Source: Brevipalpus yothersi (lineage: Eukaryota; Arthropoda; Arachnida; Trombidiformes; Tenuipalpidae). From it: a DNA stretch of 64,000 nucleotides. A program made the translations under genes and the position numbers. Positions 36,356 to 47,879 of this stretch are shown here, piece after piece. The stretch spans positions 1 to 64,000 of the forward strand of contig QZCP01000384.1 in assembly GCA_003956705.1 (NCBI GenBank), written 5' to 3'. The first letter of the stretch is position 1, and each line of letters begins with the position of its first letter. The notes under the pieces are model-generated. The model saw only the letters and a list, made by a program, of their open reading frames with translations. It was not told where the DNA came from and ran no database searches.

Positions 36356-37243
36356 TTATGTTGTTTTATTGAGAAACTCTTCAACATGGCGGGCAGTTTC
36401 ATTAGGATGAGAGAGATGAAAATAATGGTCGCCCAGTATAGTAATGATTTTGGCTCCCCTCTGCTTGTGAATTTCTACTATTCTCTTGGTGTGAGGATGT
36501 TCCATGTTTGCTGTACCATTATTTCCTCGGAGAATGAGAAGATCGCACTTCATTTGACTGTAAAGATTAATCAGATCATCAACTCGAAATTTTTGATGTA
36601 CAAGTCCCATCAGGCGGCCATCCCGTGTGAAGTGGAATCCATCAGCTTTCTCTATCGAAGCTCTCCTCAGCAAGTAGCTAGCCATTTTTGGTGATATGTC
36701 TCCATTTGTGTGTGCATCAATGAGAATTTGAATGGCCTGTTCACGTGTGAAGCCTCGATCAGTTTTGGGTCGACGATCAACTTCGAGAAATAAATCGAGA
36801 GACTTGGCCATTACTTTGGGAATATCATGATCCTCGAAGGTAGCCTCTTTAACTATGTCACAACTGATTATCTTCTCCACTTGTTCCGGATAGATGCTCG
36901 CATAAAGTAATGACAGTGCTGCACCTAATGAATGGCCCAAAAAAATGACTTTTTCTAGTTGGAAATGCTTGATAACCCGACGAATGTCAATTATCCAACT
37001 TAAATTACGATAAGGTACCCCAGGTGGATAATGTGAAGATAGTCCATGGCCTGGAAGATCAACGCCAAGAATATGATAATCACCGGTGAGACTTTCTATG
37101 AGAGGATCAAATGTTGAACAGTTATCCATCCAGCCATGTAGAGCTATTATCGTGGTTGTATGATCCACCTTTTCACCCCATTCTTTCACAGCGATCGATC
37201 CATAGCCCGCTGGTACTTTCACCTCTTTGGTATCACTTTTCAT
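36356..37243 (-). CDS. Serine hydrolase-like alpha/beta-hydrolase (SERHL/kraken type)
   Basis: A single exon of 295 residues starts at ATG 37243. The alpha/beta-hydrolase features are in order: oxyanion-hole motif HGW (36-38), DLPGHGLS (62-69), nucleophile elbow GHSLG (103-107, Ser105), and a C-terminal catalytic His in GDHYFHLSHP. The block LHGWMDNCSTFDPL and the phrase DLPGHGLSSHYPPG match the SERHL and Drosophila kraken family. Substrate is unknown; relatives are placed in peroxisomes or the digestive tract, but no peroxisomal C-terminal tripeptide is present here (ends NKTT). The usual catalytic acid is not obvious in ILRGNNGT. The lack of introns is notable, since most neighbouring genes are spliced. 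It converges on RpL13A with 159 bases between stop codons. Confidence 0.88.
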   Translation of the reverse strand: MKSDTKEVKVPAGYGSIAVKEWGEKVDHTTTIIALHGWMDNCSTFDPLIESLTGDYHILGVDLPGHGLSSHYPPGVPYRNLSWIIDIRRVIKHFQLEKVIFLGHSLGAALSLLYASIYPEQVEKIISCDIVKEATFEDHDIPKVMAKSLDLFLEVDRRPKTDRGFTREQAIQILIDAHTNGDISPKMASYLLRRASIEKADGFHFTRDGRLMGLVHQKFRVDDLINLYSQMKCDLLILRGNNGTANMEHPHTKRIVEIHKQRGAKIITILGDHYFHLSHPNETARHVEEFLNKTT

Positions 37244-38244
37244 GGTCAAGAATAGAAAATGAAGCTAGAGTTATTCAAAATAATCTTCACAATTAACACG
37301 ATTAACCACGATTTAGATGTTATGAGAAAAAAGTATCTCCACGCAATATTTTTCTACCAAACTTTTACCATCATGTTGATGAGGAAGTTTCCACATCAAA
37401 TTTCGTTGAACCTGTTCAACTGCTTTGACTAAAGTCCTCTGTTGCCGCCAATTTTAATTAGTTGGTATGAATTTTGGTTCATTCTTATTCTTCTCTTGTT
37501 TGAGAGGTGAAAAATAATTTTTGTACCAATTGAAAATATTTTGACCACTGAACATGAGAATGTTCCCTTTCCACAGAACATTAGAATTCGCTCAACCATA
37601 AGAGAGAGAGGATTCTGTAAACACTTGATCGTGTGATGGACTTTTAAAAATAAGATTTACCAAGGGATCAATTTGATTAGTGTGTAAGTAATCCAATTTA
37701 CTATCACACAAGTGCAAATAAGCTTAGAATGTCACTGCTCGAGAGTTTGTGATTCGAATGTGTATCAGATAGAAAACTGGGGGGGAACTTGATCTTTCAT
37801 GGAGAGAACGTCTTTGAAAATGTCTTGGTGGCTCATTAGATCAAAGAAAATACTCTTAATGAACCTGATAAGTTCATCAGGTAGATAAATGCATCTTTGC
37901 TCTCCGAACTTTTTCAAAAATTGTAAATCAGTCATCTCATCAATGAAATGAATTCAGATTTGATTCGAACAACGGCAAAAGAGAGAGAGAGAGAACGATT
38001 TATGTACTCATTGAAACATTCAGTTTATCTGAAAATCTCTTCAACCTTCAGAGCAAGAAGTGGCATTTCGAATGTCATCCAGAGTAAGCCACTCGAGAGT
38101 TCCTATGTTTGAAGAGCCAATTCAAATCATATTGTATGATTGGAGAGGACGAGTAAAGTTCTGTTCATCGAGTCAGAGTTCCAATTTGCGAGAGATTATT
38201 TTGGGAAAGATCTTGAAAAATGAGGAAGAGGAAGAGAGATGGAA

Positions 38245-38662
38245 TGAATTCGAAACTTCCCAGACTTATAGCCTGTTAGACAATCCTCTATGGAGGATGA
38301 AGAAGAAAATAGTTTAAATGAGTTTGACCTTATCAAGCTCATATCCGCTGAAACAGCCCATCAAATACCTCTAGGAGATTTTACGACTCATCGGATTTCA
38401 AATCATAGTATCGCCTGAATTTCATCTATTTTTGATCGTTATTGAGTGAACTTTTCATCATCTGCTCAATTATTTTCAATGTTCAACTTTGTCCTACGCA
38501 ACTTGAACACACAAACACATTCTCTCTTTTCAACTTCCTCTTGCGCTTGAAAATTTTCCTCTCAAGCATAGAATTGGTGAGATAGAAGGGCGATTGCTCT
38601 GGAATAAGTGAGAGTCTGGAAGAAGAATGAGGTTGAGCATGAGATTTTCTCGAAGGCAATGA

Positions 38663-38712
<50 letters not shown>

Positions 38713-39035
38713 CCAATGTTCATGGAAAAAGAGAGAGAGATAGATAAGCATAGTGTAGGATGGTTAAGTTCAGTGTGTGATCACATGGTTTTGACATGAA
38801 CCAGTATCGAAATAGTTCGATACACACAGACTCGCATGATGAGTCGAGTCGAATACTCGACCAGCATGCAATTTCCATTGTAATCAAGATATCGCTTTGA
38901 TAGCCATGCCATTGTTAGTTACTCTTGAGGATATTAATTTTTTCCTTCTCAGTTTTGATTTCGATATTTCAGCTTATATATCTTGCTATTTACAATCAAC
39001 ATGACTGTCATCTTTTATTGATCAATCGTTTTGTG
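38245..39035 (+). repeat. Dispersed ~790-bp repeat, copy 1
   Basis: This sequence recurs at 42862-43619. Matching blocks are 38245-38690 with 43078-43530, 38738-38847 with 42888-43000, and 38964-39035 with 43001-43072, each with only scattered mismatches by eye. It has no coding capacity and no clear terminal repeats, so its class is unknown. Confidence 0.85.
38664..38707 (+). repeat. (GA)n microsatellite inside repeat copy 1
   Basis: About 21 GA units; the same position in the second copy is expanded to about 42 units. Confidence 0.95.
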
Positions 39036-39324
39036 GTGTGCAATCCTAATTAATTCAGATCTTATCGTATTTTGATTCAAAATTTGTTATACTCAACCTG
39101 AAAAAACTCCATTTATTCTCCATTATGGCCCAAATTAGTTGAGAGAAACGAATAATCGTGACGTTCCAAAATTCTTCCATGAAAATTTCCAACCCAATTG
39201 GAACATTTCCATCTCTCATCATAAATATAATATAAACACATTCGGTAGCATATTGAACATTCTCTACGCTCCTCGTTAATATTGGATCATTTCGTTACGT
39301 GAAACATTCTCTCTCACCACTGAA

Positions 39325-40653
39325 ATGCCCAGTAAAATTCTCAACGTTTTATCCAAGTTTTTGCCAGCAATGTTTTTGGTGTGCAAGTTTCATCGATTCA
39401 AGCGCCAACAACGAGAATTGAGCAGAAGAAAAATAACGGAAAAAGAGCTCTCTGTGCTCAATCACAAAATTGTGAGTATATGTTTTCAAACATTTCTTAT
39501 TATTGACTCTTGGGGGTTCTCAAGATTTCTTCTATCGGAGAAGAATATGGTGTATTTGAATTTGAGTAAGTTTCCAAGTTCAAGTTAGATGAGAGTAGGT
39601 CTGGTTTTGACAGAGTACAGGCTACCAGTTACCACTCATTACGAAATTCATCATAAATTGATGGAATAAGCTCATTTGATTGCTGATACATGCATGTGAT
39701 ACTTATGAGTGCACATTGAGTGAAAAGGTTGGCTGAAAATATAAGAGCCTTCATAAATTGTACTCTCACTCTTCAGACTTCTGGTGTCGGTTGAAAGAAT
39801 CATTATTACTATCTTAATCTTCATATTGAGCCTTTTGATCGTTTTTTTTCCTGCACCAACACTGATGACTCGATAAATCTGGGAAGAGAAAGCTTCAAGT
39901 TCGTCGGACTTGCTAGGCCCATTTTGAACATAAAAAAGAGAATGAGGTTCATTTATTTCTATGGTTCATCAAACTAAATTGATTCTCCATCTGACCGATT
40001 TCAAAGACAATCAGCAACCATAGTGATGGTAATCGCATTATCAGTACGTCAGAGAGCCAGGAATGCCCCTGAGGAATTAGGCTTTTTGAGAGTGACTCAT
40101 CGGAAAAAGGTTTCTAAAAATATATTCTCAATGAATTCGCCAGAGAGCCGGAAATAGAGTAAAAAGTGTGTGAGTGAGAGAGAGAGAGAGGAAAAAGATG
40201 AAAGAGAATCCCTCTTACTCCGCTTATTCATAGTCTCTCTCTCTCTATCTCTCTCTCTCTCGCTCTCTTTCTCTTTCTCTCTCTCTTCCATAGAAGGTGA
40301 AATTGGAGCAAAGGTTCAGGAGCGCTAAAATCATGCAGTACAGGTCCTGCTTAGGTGGGTGAGAATTTATTGATTGAAGGAGAATGGAAGAATAGTCTGA
40401 GAGAAAAGCAGATTTCAGATATTCTATTTTTAGTAACAGATCGACTAACTAGGGAGAGAATGCTTAGGATTCTCTTTCTTTTTCTTTTTCTCTCTCTCTC
40501 TCTCTCTCTTTAGTCATTTTCCAGCATTGAATAGCACAGTTTTTCCCGCGCGTTTATTACAACCCTTCTGGTGCCATTTAACCAGGACAATGTGTCAGCC
40601 TCTTTGCCCTGGTTCTTCCCTCTTTTCCGATTACCCTGGTTCCATGTGCTTTT

Positions 40654-40700
<47 letters not shown>

Positions 40701-40986
40701 CCACCAATTGAATTTGCTAAAGTTGACTTGGCGTCAATCGATACCTTTTTTTATTCTCCCATCAAGTCACTCTTTTGGACGTTTTTTGTCCAGCAATTAT
40801 TCGATATTTCTCCCTTTGCATGTTTGTCACCCAAAAATTGATCAAAATAATGAGACACAAATAAAAAGAAAATGTGAAAGAGAGACAAAAAAATAATTCA
40901 ATTTGCATAACTATATGCACAATTCAAAAAGTATCTCAATATCATGCTGTATATCACCAAAAGCAAGAATAGAGAGCATCGATTTT

Positions 40987-41024
<38 letters not shown>

Positions 41025-41249
41025 CAACACATTGCTTACACTCAATGTATCTGGTCTAGATCCTTGATTTGCTCACTATACTCAATGATAGATCTTTGAC
41101 CTTTCTCTTTCCCTTTTTCGGTCTCTAATTCATTCAGAATATCGATACATTGCAGGGAGAAAAGGAACCCCAAAATATATCCCAAAGTGTATGTGTGTGT
41201 GAGAAGCTGCGTGACTTTCTGAAACATATCATATAAGCTTGTATGCCTC

Positions 41250-41280
<31 letters not shown>

Positions 41281-43526
41281 CTCTTTTGGTAACTCAGTCA
41301 CTGTACTTAGAAAAGGGCGAATAGTATAGTGTAAAAAGGCTCTCGTGACCCAGTAAACTTTACCATTTAACCCATGCAACTATTTTCTCTATCAAGTGTG
41401 TGTATATATACATGTATGAATCGTTGTATCTCACTAGTCTATGGAGTGGAGCACATGGACCACTCACGTAATGATTATTCATTTCTTTCTCACCCAATTC
41501 TGATACAACTAAGAAAGGACAAGGTTCTCGTATGACCTTTGAACTTTATCCTTTCTCACTTCCTCTCATTTTTATTAGTCATCAATTTGTAACATTAATT
41601 ATAGATATTAACCATCTTCAATGTTTGAATATAATATTCTTGATTAATATTGAATATCGTTGAATTGAATTCCAATGCTGATGGTGAAAGAACAAGAACG
41701 ATGATGAACCTCTCTCCTGATGATTAATGAACTTTCACTTCATTCTCTTACATGTACATGTACATGTATCTATATGTTCAACAGCGTAATCGTTCCACTC
41801 CAATTGAATCACGTGTATTCATACATATTGTAGAGGAAGTAAATTCTTTCTTTCGCTTACCTTTGATATTTTTGATATCATCATTCATTAACTCACAATA
41901 ATCGAAGCAGTAATTGTGGAAGATATGACCATCACTTTATTGAAGAGATAATGTTCCACTTAAATTCTATGATCAAAATATTGAGAAAGATTGACAGTAT
42001 TTTCTTTAAATATATTCAAACTTTTTTTTATGCTTTAAATATTCCATTCAAGAGCATCAACTAATCTTGAGTTATTGCTCTGGTTTCCTGGACCTTTCCT
42101 TTGAGGCTTTCATATAGTTTTCGGGTAAATTTCATAACTTTGTCCAACCATTCGGGAGGATCATCCCAAGTTTGTTTCACAAATTTTCTGCAAAGCTCGA
42201 TGAAATCGGCAAGGTTGTCCATGAAGAACTTATAAAGCTAGAAATAAGATGATAAAAAGAATTAGAATTCAATGTAATCCCGATAAAAGTTCTATGATTC
42301 CCGATGTCAATCAAGCACACTTTAAAACATGGAAACTTGATAACCTTACCTGACTGATCTTGTTTTGGGCACTATCGTCTGCAGCAACAATTTCTTTCAT
42401 CTCGGCATGAGCCTCATCAGCTTTTTGCTTTATTTCCTCAGCTACCTCCTGACCTTAAGTTGATGGAATGTAATGAAAAAAATGAAAGATTGTTAATTTC
42501 ATCCACGGAAAATTTTTATCCTTTCCTTACCTGGTGCATCTTGGGCGGCAGCTTTCTCAGCCAGAGCTAACAAAACAGTGATCAGAAGAAATATCGTTCT
42601 GAACATTCTGGATCAGTAGATTAAAATAAAGTTTTTATCAAATAGGTATGAAATCACTTCGACAAGCACAGTCAAATCAAGGATATCGTGAAGAGCAATA
42701 ATTGCATATGCACTCAAATAATTTGAACAATATAATTTAAATGTGATGAAGTTAATCTTCATTATTTGGTGGAAGAAAAAAGTAGGATGGAATTCAACAA
42801 TAATATCATCAGAATTGTTGAAATTTTTGTTTTTATTCCCAGAATATTTCAATAATTGTACACAGCCCATCAAATGCCTTTAGGAGAGATAGATAGATAG
42901 GCATAGTGTAGGATGGTTAAGTTCAGTGTGTGATCACATGGTTTTGATATGAACCAGTATCGAAATAGTTCGATACACACAGACTCGCATGATGAGTCGA
43001 TATTTTAGCTTATATATCTTGCTATTTACAATCAACATGACTGTCATCTTTGATTGATCCATCGTTTTGTGAAATTCGAATTCAAAGCTTCCTAGTCACA
43101 TACTCCGTTAGACAATCCTCAGATGGAGAGATAGAAGAAGAAAATACATCAATACATGTAGTTTAAAATGAGTTTGACTTTACCAAGCTCATATCGGCTG
43201 AAACGGCCTATCAAATGTCTGTAGGAGATTTTACTACCGGTTTTCATATCATGGTATCACCTGAATTTCATCTATTTTTGATCATTATTGAGTGAACTTT
43301 TCATCATCTGCTCAATTATTTTCAATGTTAAACTTTGTCCTACGCAACTTGAACACACTTTCACACACATTCTTGCTCTTTCCAACTTCCTCTTGAGATT
43401 GAAAATTTTCCTCCCAAGCATGAAATTGGTGAGATAGAAGGACGATTGCTCTGGAATAAGTGAGATTCTGGAGAAAAAATGAGGTTGAGCATGAGATTTT
43501 CTCGAAGGCAATAAAGGAGAGAGAGA

Positions 43527-43622
<96 letters not shown>

Positions 43623-46600
43623 ATTTGACTATCGAATTTTTTTACTCCTTCCACTCAATCAAGACTTCACCGTTAAGGCCTTCTTCACTCTAATTAACAT
43701 CATTTCCCCATTTTTATGCATGATAGAAGAGTCTCTTGTTAACCATATTCAGCCACAGGCTCTTGTGGGAAAATTTTGTTAAAGCTTTTGTAGGATGCTT
43801 TAATTTGACATTTGATCGAGGTGTATGCATGATTATGACAGGTTGGCACAATTAAAATTCAAAATTATCTCTCCACAATTCCCCTAGGAACTTTCACTAT
43901 AAAGGTTCCCAATATATGGCTCACATATTATCTCTGGTGTATATTTGATGATAATTTTTTCTATCCACGTATTTCATCTCACGTATGAATGAATGATTTG
44001 ATCATCTGATTGTCATTTATTCATTCATTCGCTCTCTCTTTCTCTCGCCTAGAATCTCTTCATTCAATATTATATGTAAGTGACACAAGTTGAATCCCTT
44101 GAATGATGATGATATCCAACCTTCATCATGAGCTTGTCCAAGTTCATTGGATAATATGTAGTGAAAAGGTTCCATTCGAATGATTGAGAAAAAAAGAAGA
44201 GCTCAAAATAGCAAGAAAGAATAAAAAGTGTAAGAAGTAAGAATAAGCAATTCGAGATCTACGATTGATGCTTTCGATGGCTGTAAGTGACTTTTCTCGA
44301 ATTTCAATGCCCTTCTCGACTCAAAAGAAGATGAATGAGATGGACTTTGGCATCATGATGGATTTGAACTTTCTTCGATCTAAAGAATGACTAGTTCAAG
44401 AGATTTTTAGCCCAACAGTCTGAATTGATTTACCTTCAATCAGGAACAGCAGTTAGCTTACAAGTTAGATAAGTTAAATACAGAGATCTCTGCTTTGGAA
44501 TAACTTATTATTCTGAACAATTGTTCACAAGATTTTTCTTTCTCTTCATGTATCATAGGTGATGATGAATTGCTCTTTTTAGTGTTCCATCATGTATACT
44601 ACTCAGATGAAGTGTTTTCGAGCTTCCTTGTCTAACAATCTGTTAACTCTGATCGTATGTTTTCCAGTTCTGATTCTGATTTTTGCGATGCTGAAAATGA
44701 ATCTTGTAATAAGAAGTCAAACAAAACGATTTGTTGTGATAAGGAAACATTTTCATTTATTGAAAGAATATATTATTCCCTATTCCCTAGAATATTTTTC
44801 AACAACAATCTCGCCAAGATGGATACACGAAATCTACTATATTAAGCATTTAATGTCTCACCAATTTTTCCTTTCGACTACATGTATGTTTGTGTGTGCC
44901 TTTTTATCGACCAAGTCTCCATACTTGGTTATATGAACTCCTCAAACCAAACAGGCGTCTCTTTCTCTCTCTCTCTCCAGAATGATGCCTTTCAGAATTG
45001 GTGATAAAGCAAGAAAAATTGTCCTAGATTCTGGGGAATAATGGTAGTACGGGCCAATTCAAGTAGCATTCAATATCGACAAAGATATAGGACTGATAAT
45101 ATTGTTCTCCCTGCAATTCCAGAGAAAAAGGGTATCTTGATTGATGGCCACAAAAACTAGAATCGATTCCAAGAACAATCAATGATTTGCCTTGTGTGCA
45201 TCATCAGACGCACAATACTTGAGTCTTTCGTATCTGGATGATACAGAGCTAAATTTCGAGCTGAAGAGTAATCGATGATTGGGATTCCTGATCATTCATT
45301 GAATTTCTGCTCATGAACACATCTTCTTATTATTCTTCTTCTTTTCCTCCCCTTTCATTCTGTGTTCCAGAATGAATGACAATGAGTAGAGAAATTAGGA
45401 CCAAATAAGAAGAGGCAGCAGGAGGAGAGAACAAGTGATGGAGTATTTCAGAATGTAGATAAGAAACTGCAGATGAAGATGTTCTGAGAAAGATGTTGCT
45501 CGGACATCACTTTGGATCGATATCGATAGAATTGACCTTAGATTGAGCTTGAAAACCTTTAAATTTTATGGCTTCATCTATCTGAGGGATGACGTAAATC
45601 CTATTCATTGCATAGGGACATATCTCAGTCCTCTCTCTCTTCTTTCTCTTTTTTCTTTCAAATTTTTTCTTCTTCCTCTATTATCTCTTCTCTTCAAACT
45701 GCATCTCTTGGATACATTTTTGCCTCATCATCTTACCAGCTTATATTGATCAGCAACTTACAAAACGGAAGTATTACTTCCTTTGCATTTTATAAGCCTT
45801 TCGATATTGATGCTTCGAAGCGTATCTTTTGGCGAACACACAATAGAAAAAGTAGGTATAGTTTGCTCAAACCAATTTATGTCAGCAATTTCTTTCTTTT
45901 TTGTCATCTGGCTAAACATCTCCAGGCTAAGATCAGAGCTGTTCAAAGGAAATCATGCTGAATCGTAAAATTCTAAACGACATATTCATCATTCATTCAT
46001 CTTTTGTCATCTCTTCGAAGCTTGGGCCAAGGGCTCAGTGAATCTCTAGGAATAAGTTGAATATGCATATGTGTAAATCTTTTCCAATAAGCTTAATACA
46101 GAAGATTCTGATTGATGATCCATCAAATTTTGAGCAAAGAGTTAGTCAGACTTTGCCAAGTGGAAGAAGAAAATCTTTATTTGATCGTTTTTTTGGGCAT
46201 CAAATTCATTTTCAAAGGTCATAATTCATTTTGACTATTTGAAGGAACGAATAGACAGTGTCATTGTGTATGGCAAATACTTTGAAAGAAATATCTAGGA
46301 GATGTCATATTTCTTGAATCATCTTGGATGGTATTTTTCTGGTTGATCGAAAGGAATACAATTTCGATTTCTTTTGAGATCACTATCGAGGCACACATAA
46401 ACACACACATAGTATAACTTTCAACAGCTTGGACAAATAAATGATAGATCAAGTGAGGTAAAGGATTCATGTGTGTGAATCTTTGTGAAATGAAACTATT
46501 ACTAATGGCCATGCTGACCAGAAGAAAAATAGGTTATTCAATTTCAATTGTTATTCTAAGGTTATTCTAGCATTTCACACACTATTTTCATTCAAGGCTT

Positions 46601-47815
46601 CCATTTTGATAAATTTTCATGCGAGAAATTGTTCGAATTTCTCGCATTCATGCTGCATCAAATCTTTCCATTAGAAAATGAGGTCACAATCGAAAGCAAA
46701 TGTTACCATGATGACCTTTGACCTACCACTGATATTTTCTTGCCAAAATTTTAAGGATATGATTTTGTATCTTCTTTTTTATTATTCTCATTCTTTTTGG
46801 GCATATAAAAACTCAGTGTTGATACCACTGACATTCGATATGATCAAAGAATTTGCTACCGTATAACAAAATATTATCAAATCAAAGTTTTGCGTCAATG
46901 TCTTTCCCGTTGATATTCTGTGTATGTGTATGTATTGGCTGGCATCTTTCTATTTTCTATTACAGAATTTCGATCTCAACCCATTGCAGCTCAGTTGAAG
47001 ATTAGAGATTGAAGTGTAACAAGATGACAGTTGAATGAAGTTTGGCAAATAAGAGGAGAGAGAGAGAGAGAGATGAAAGGAGGATGAAATTGAAACTTTT
47101 CAAGTTGAAGGAGATGTTGCTGTGAAAATGAATTTATTGCATGAACGAAGATCTATTCCTTTTCATTCTCGTAAGAAATGAAAAATGAAAAGGAGAGAAA
47201 GAAAACTGTTCGTTTTTCTTGTGGATTCACTTGATCAACTACGAGAAAGGATCAAAAGATTGTATTGGAACTATTTTTGTCCAGACAGCTTGAAAAATTG
47301 TCAAAGATAGAAGATACCATTTGGGATGACCTTATCAAATTTGAACCTGGTTAATATTGGCTCAAGATATCAATGTTTGCCATCCTTTTTGGGCTTTCAA
47401 ACTCTTTGTTCATCAACTTTGAGCTCTTAAGCGAAACTGACAGCAACATCAATCAATGAGAATCATTTGATGAGAGTTAATTTCATTTGTAATTGATTGA
47501 AATGCACTGTGTGGAGAAAACTATTCACACCTCAATGGAAGCTTTTCAAATCACCTCACAAGAATGTCTTCTCCAATAGCTCTTCTTTACAATGAATTTG
47601 GGATATACATTCCACTCATATCATAATATTTTTCCCTTCTTTCAGGACAAACTTCTCAACAAACTAGAGGAACATGATCTTGAGCTAGCATCCACACATG
47701 ATGAAGAGGTAAGTACAATTTTTGACAGATTTTTTTTGATTCATCAATTTCCCGCCACAAGTATTATTACTCAATTTCTATTGAAGAAATCATTAAATTT
47801 CGAAGAGAAGTTTTC

Positions 47816-47879
<64 letters not shown>

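Larger units (their letters stand above)
37244..39324. other. Intergenic region with repeat copy 1
   Basis: This lies between the divergent SERHL-like gene and the RING gene. It contains copy 1 of a ~790-base repeat (38245-39035) including (GA)n at 38664-38707. An 85-codon open frame at 38060-38317 partly overlaps that repeat and is not supported as a gene. Confidence 0.6.
39472..47645 (+). other. Large first intron of the RING gene
   Basis: This contains the antisense secreted-protein gene (42061-42606), the second repeat locus (42862-43619), (CT)n and (GA)n tracts, and an open coding-like stretch at about 44668-44845. Otherwise nothing is recognised. Confidence 0.75.

Noticed and set aside
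38060..38317. 85-codon plus-strand frame upstream of the RING gene
   Set aside because: Its 3' third lies in the dispersed repeat; the duplicate copy breaks the frame and no motif is seen.
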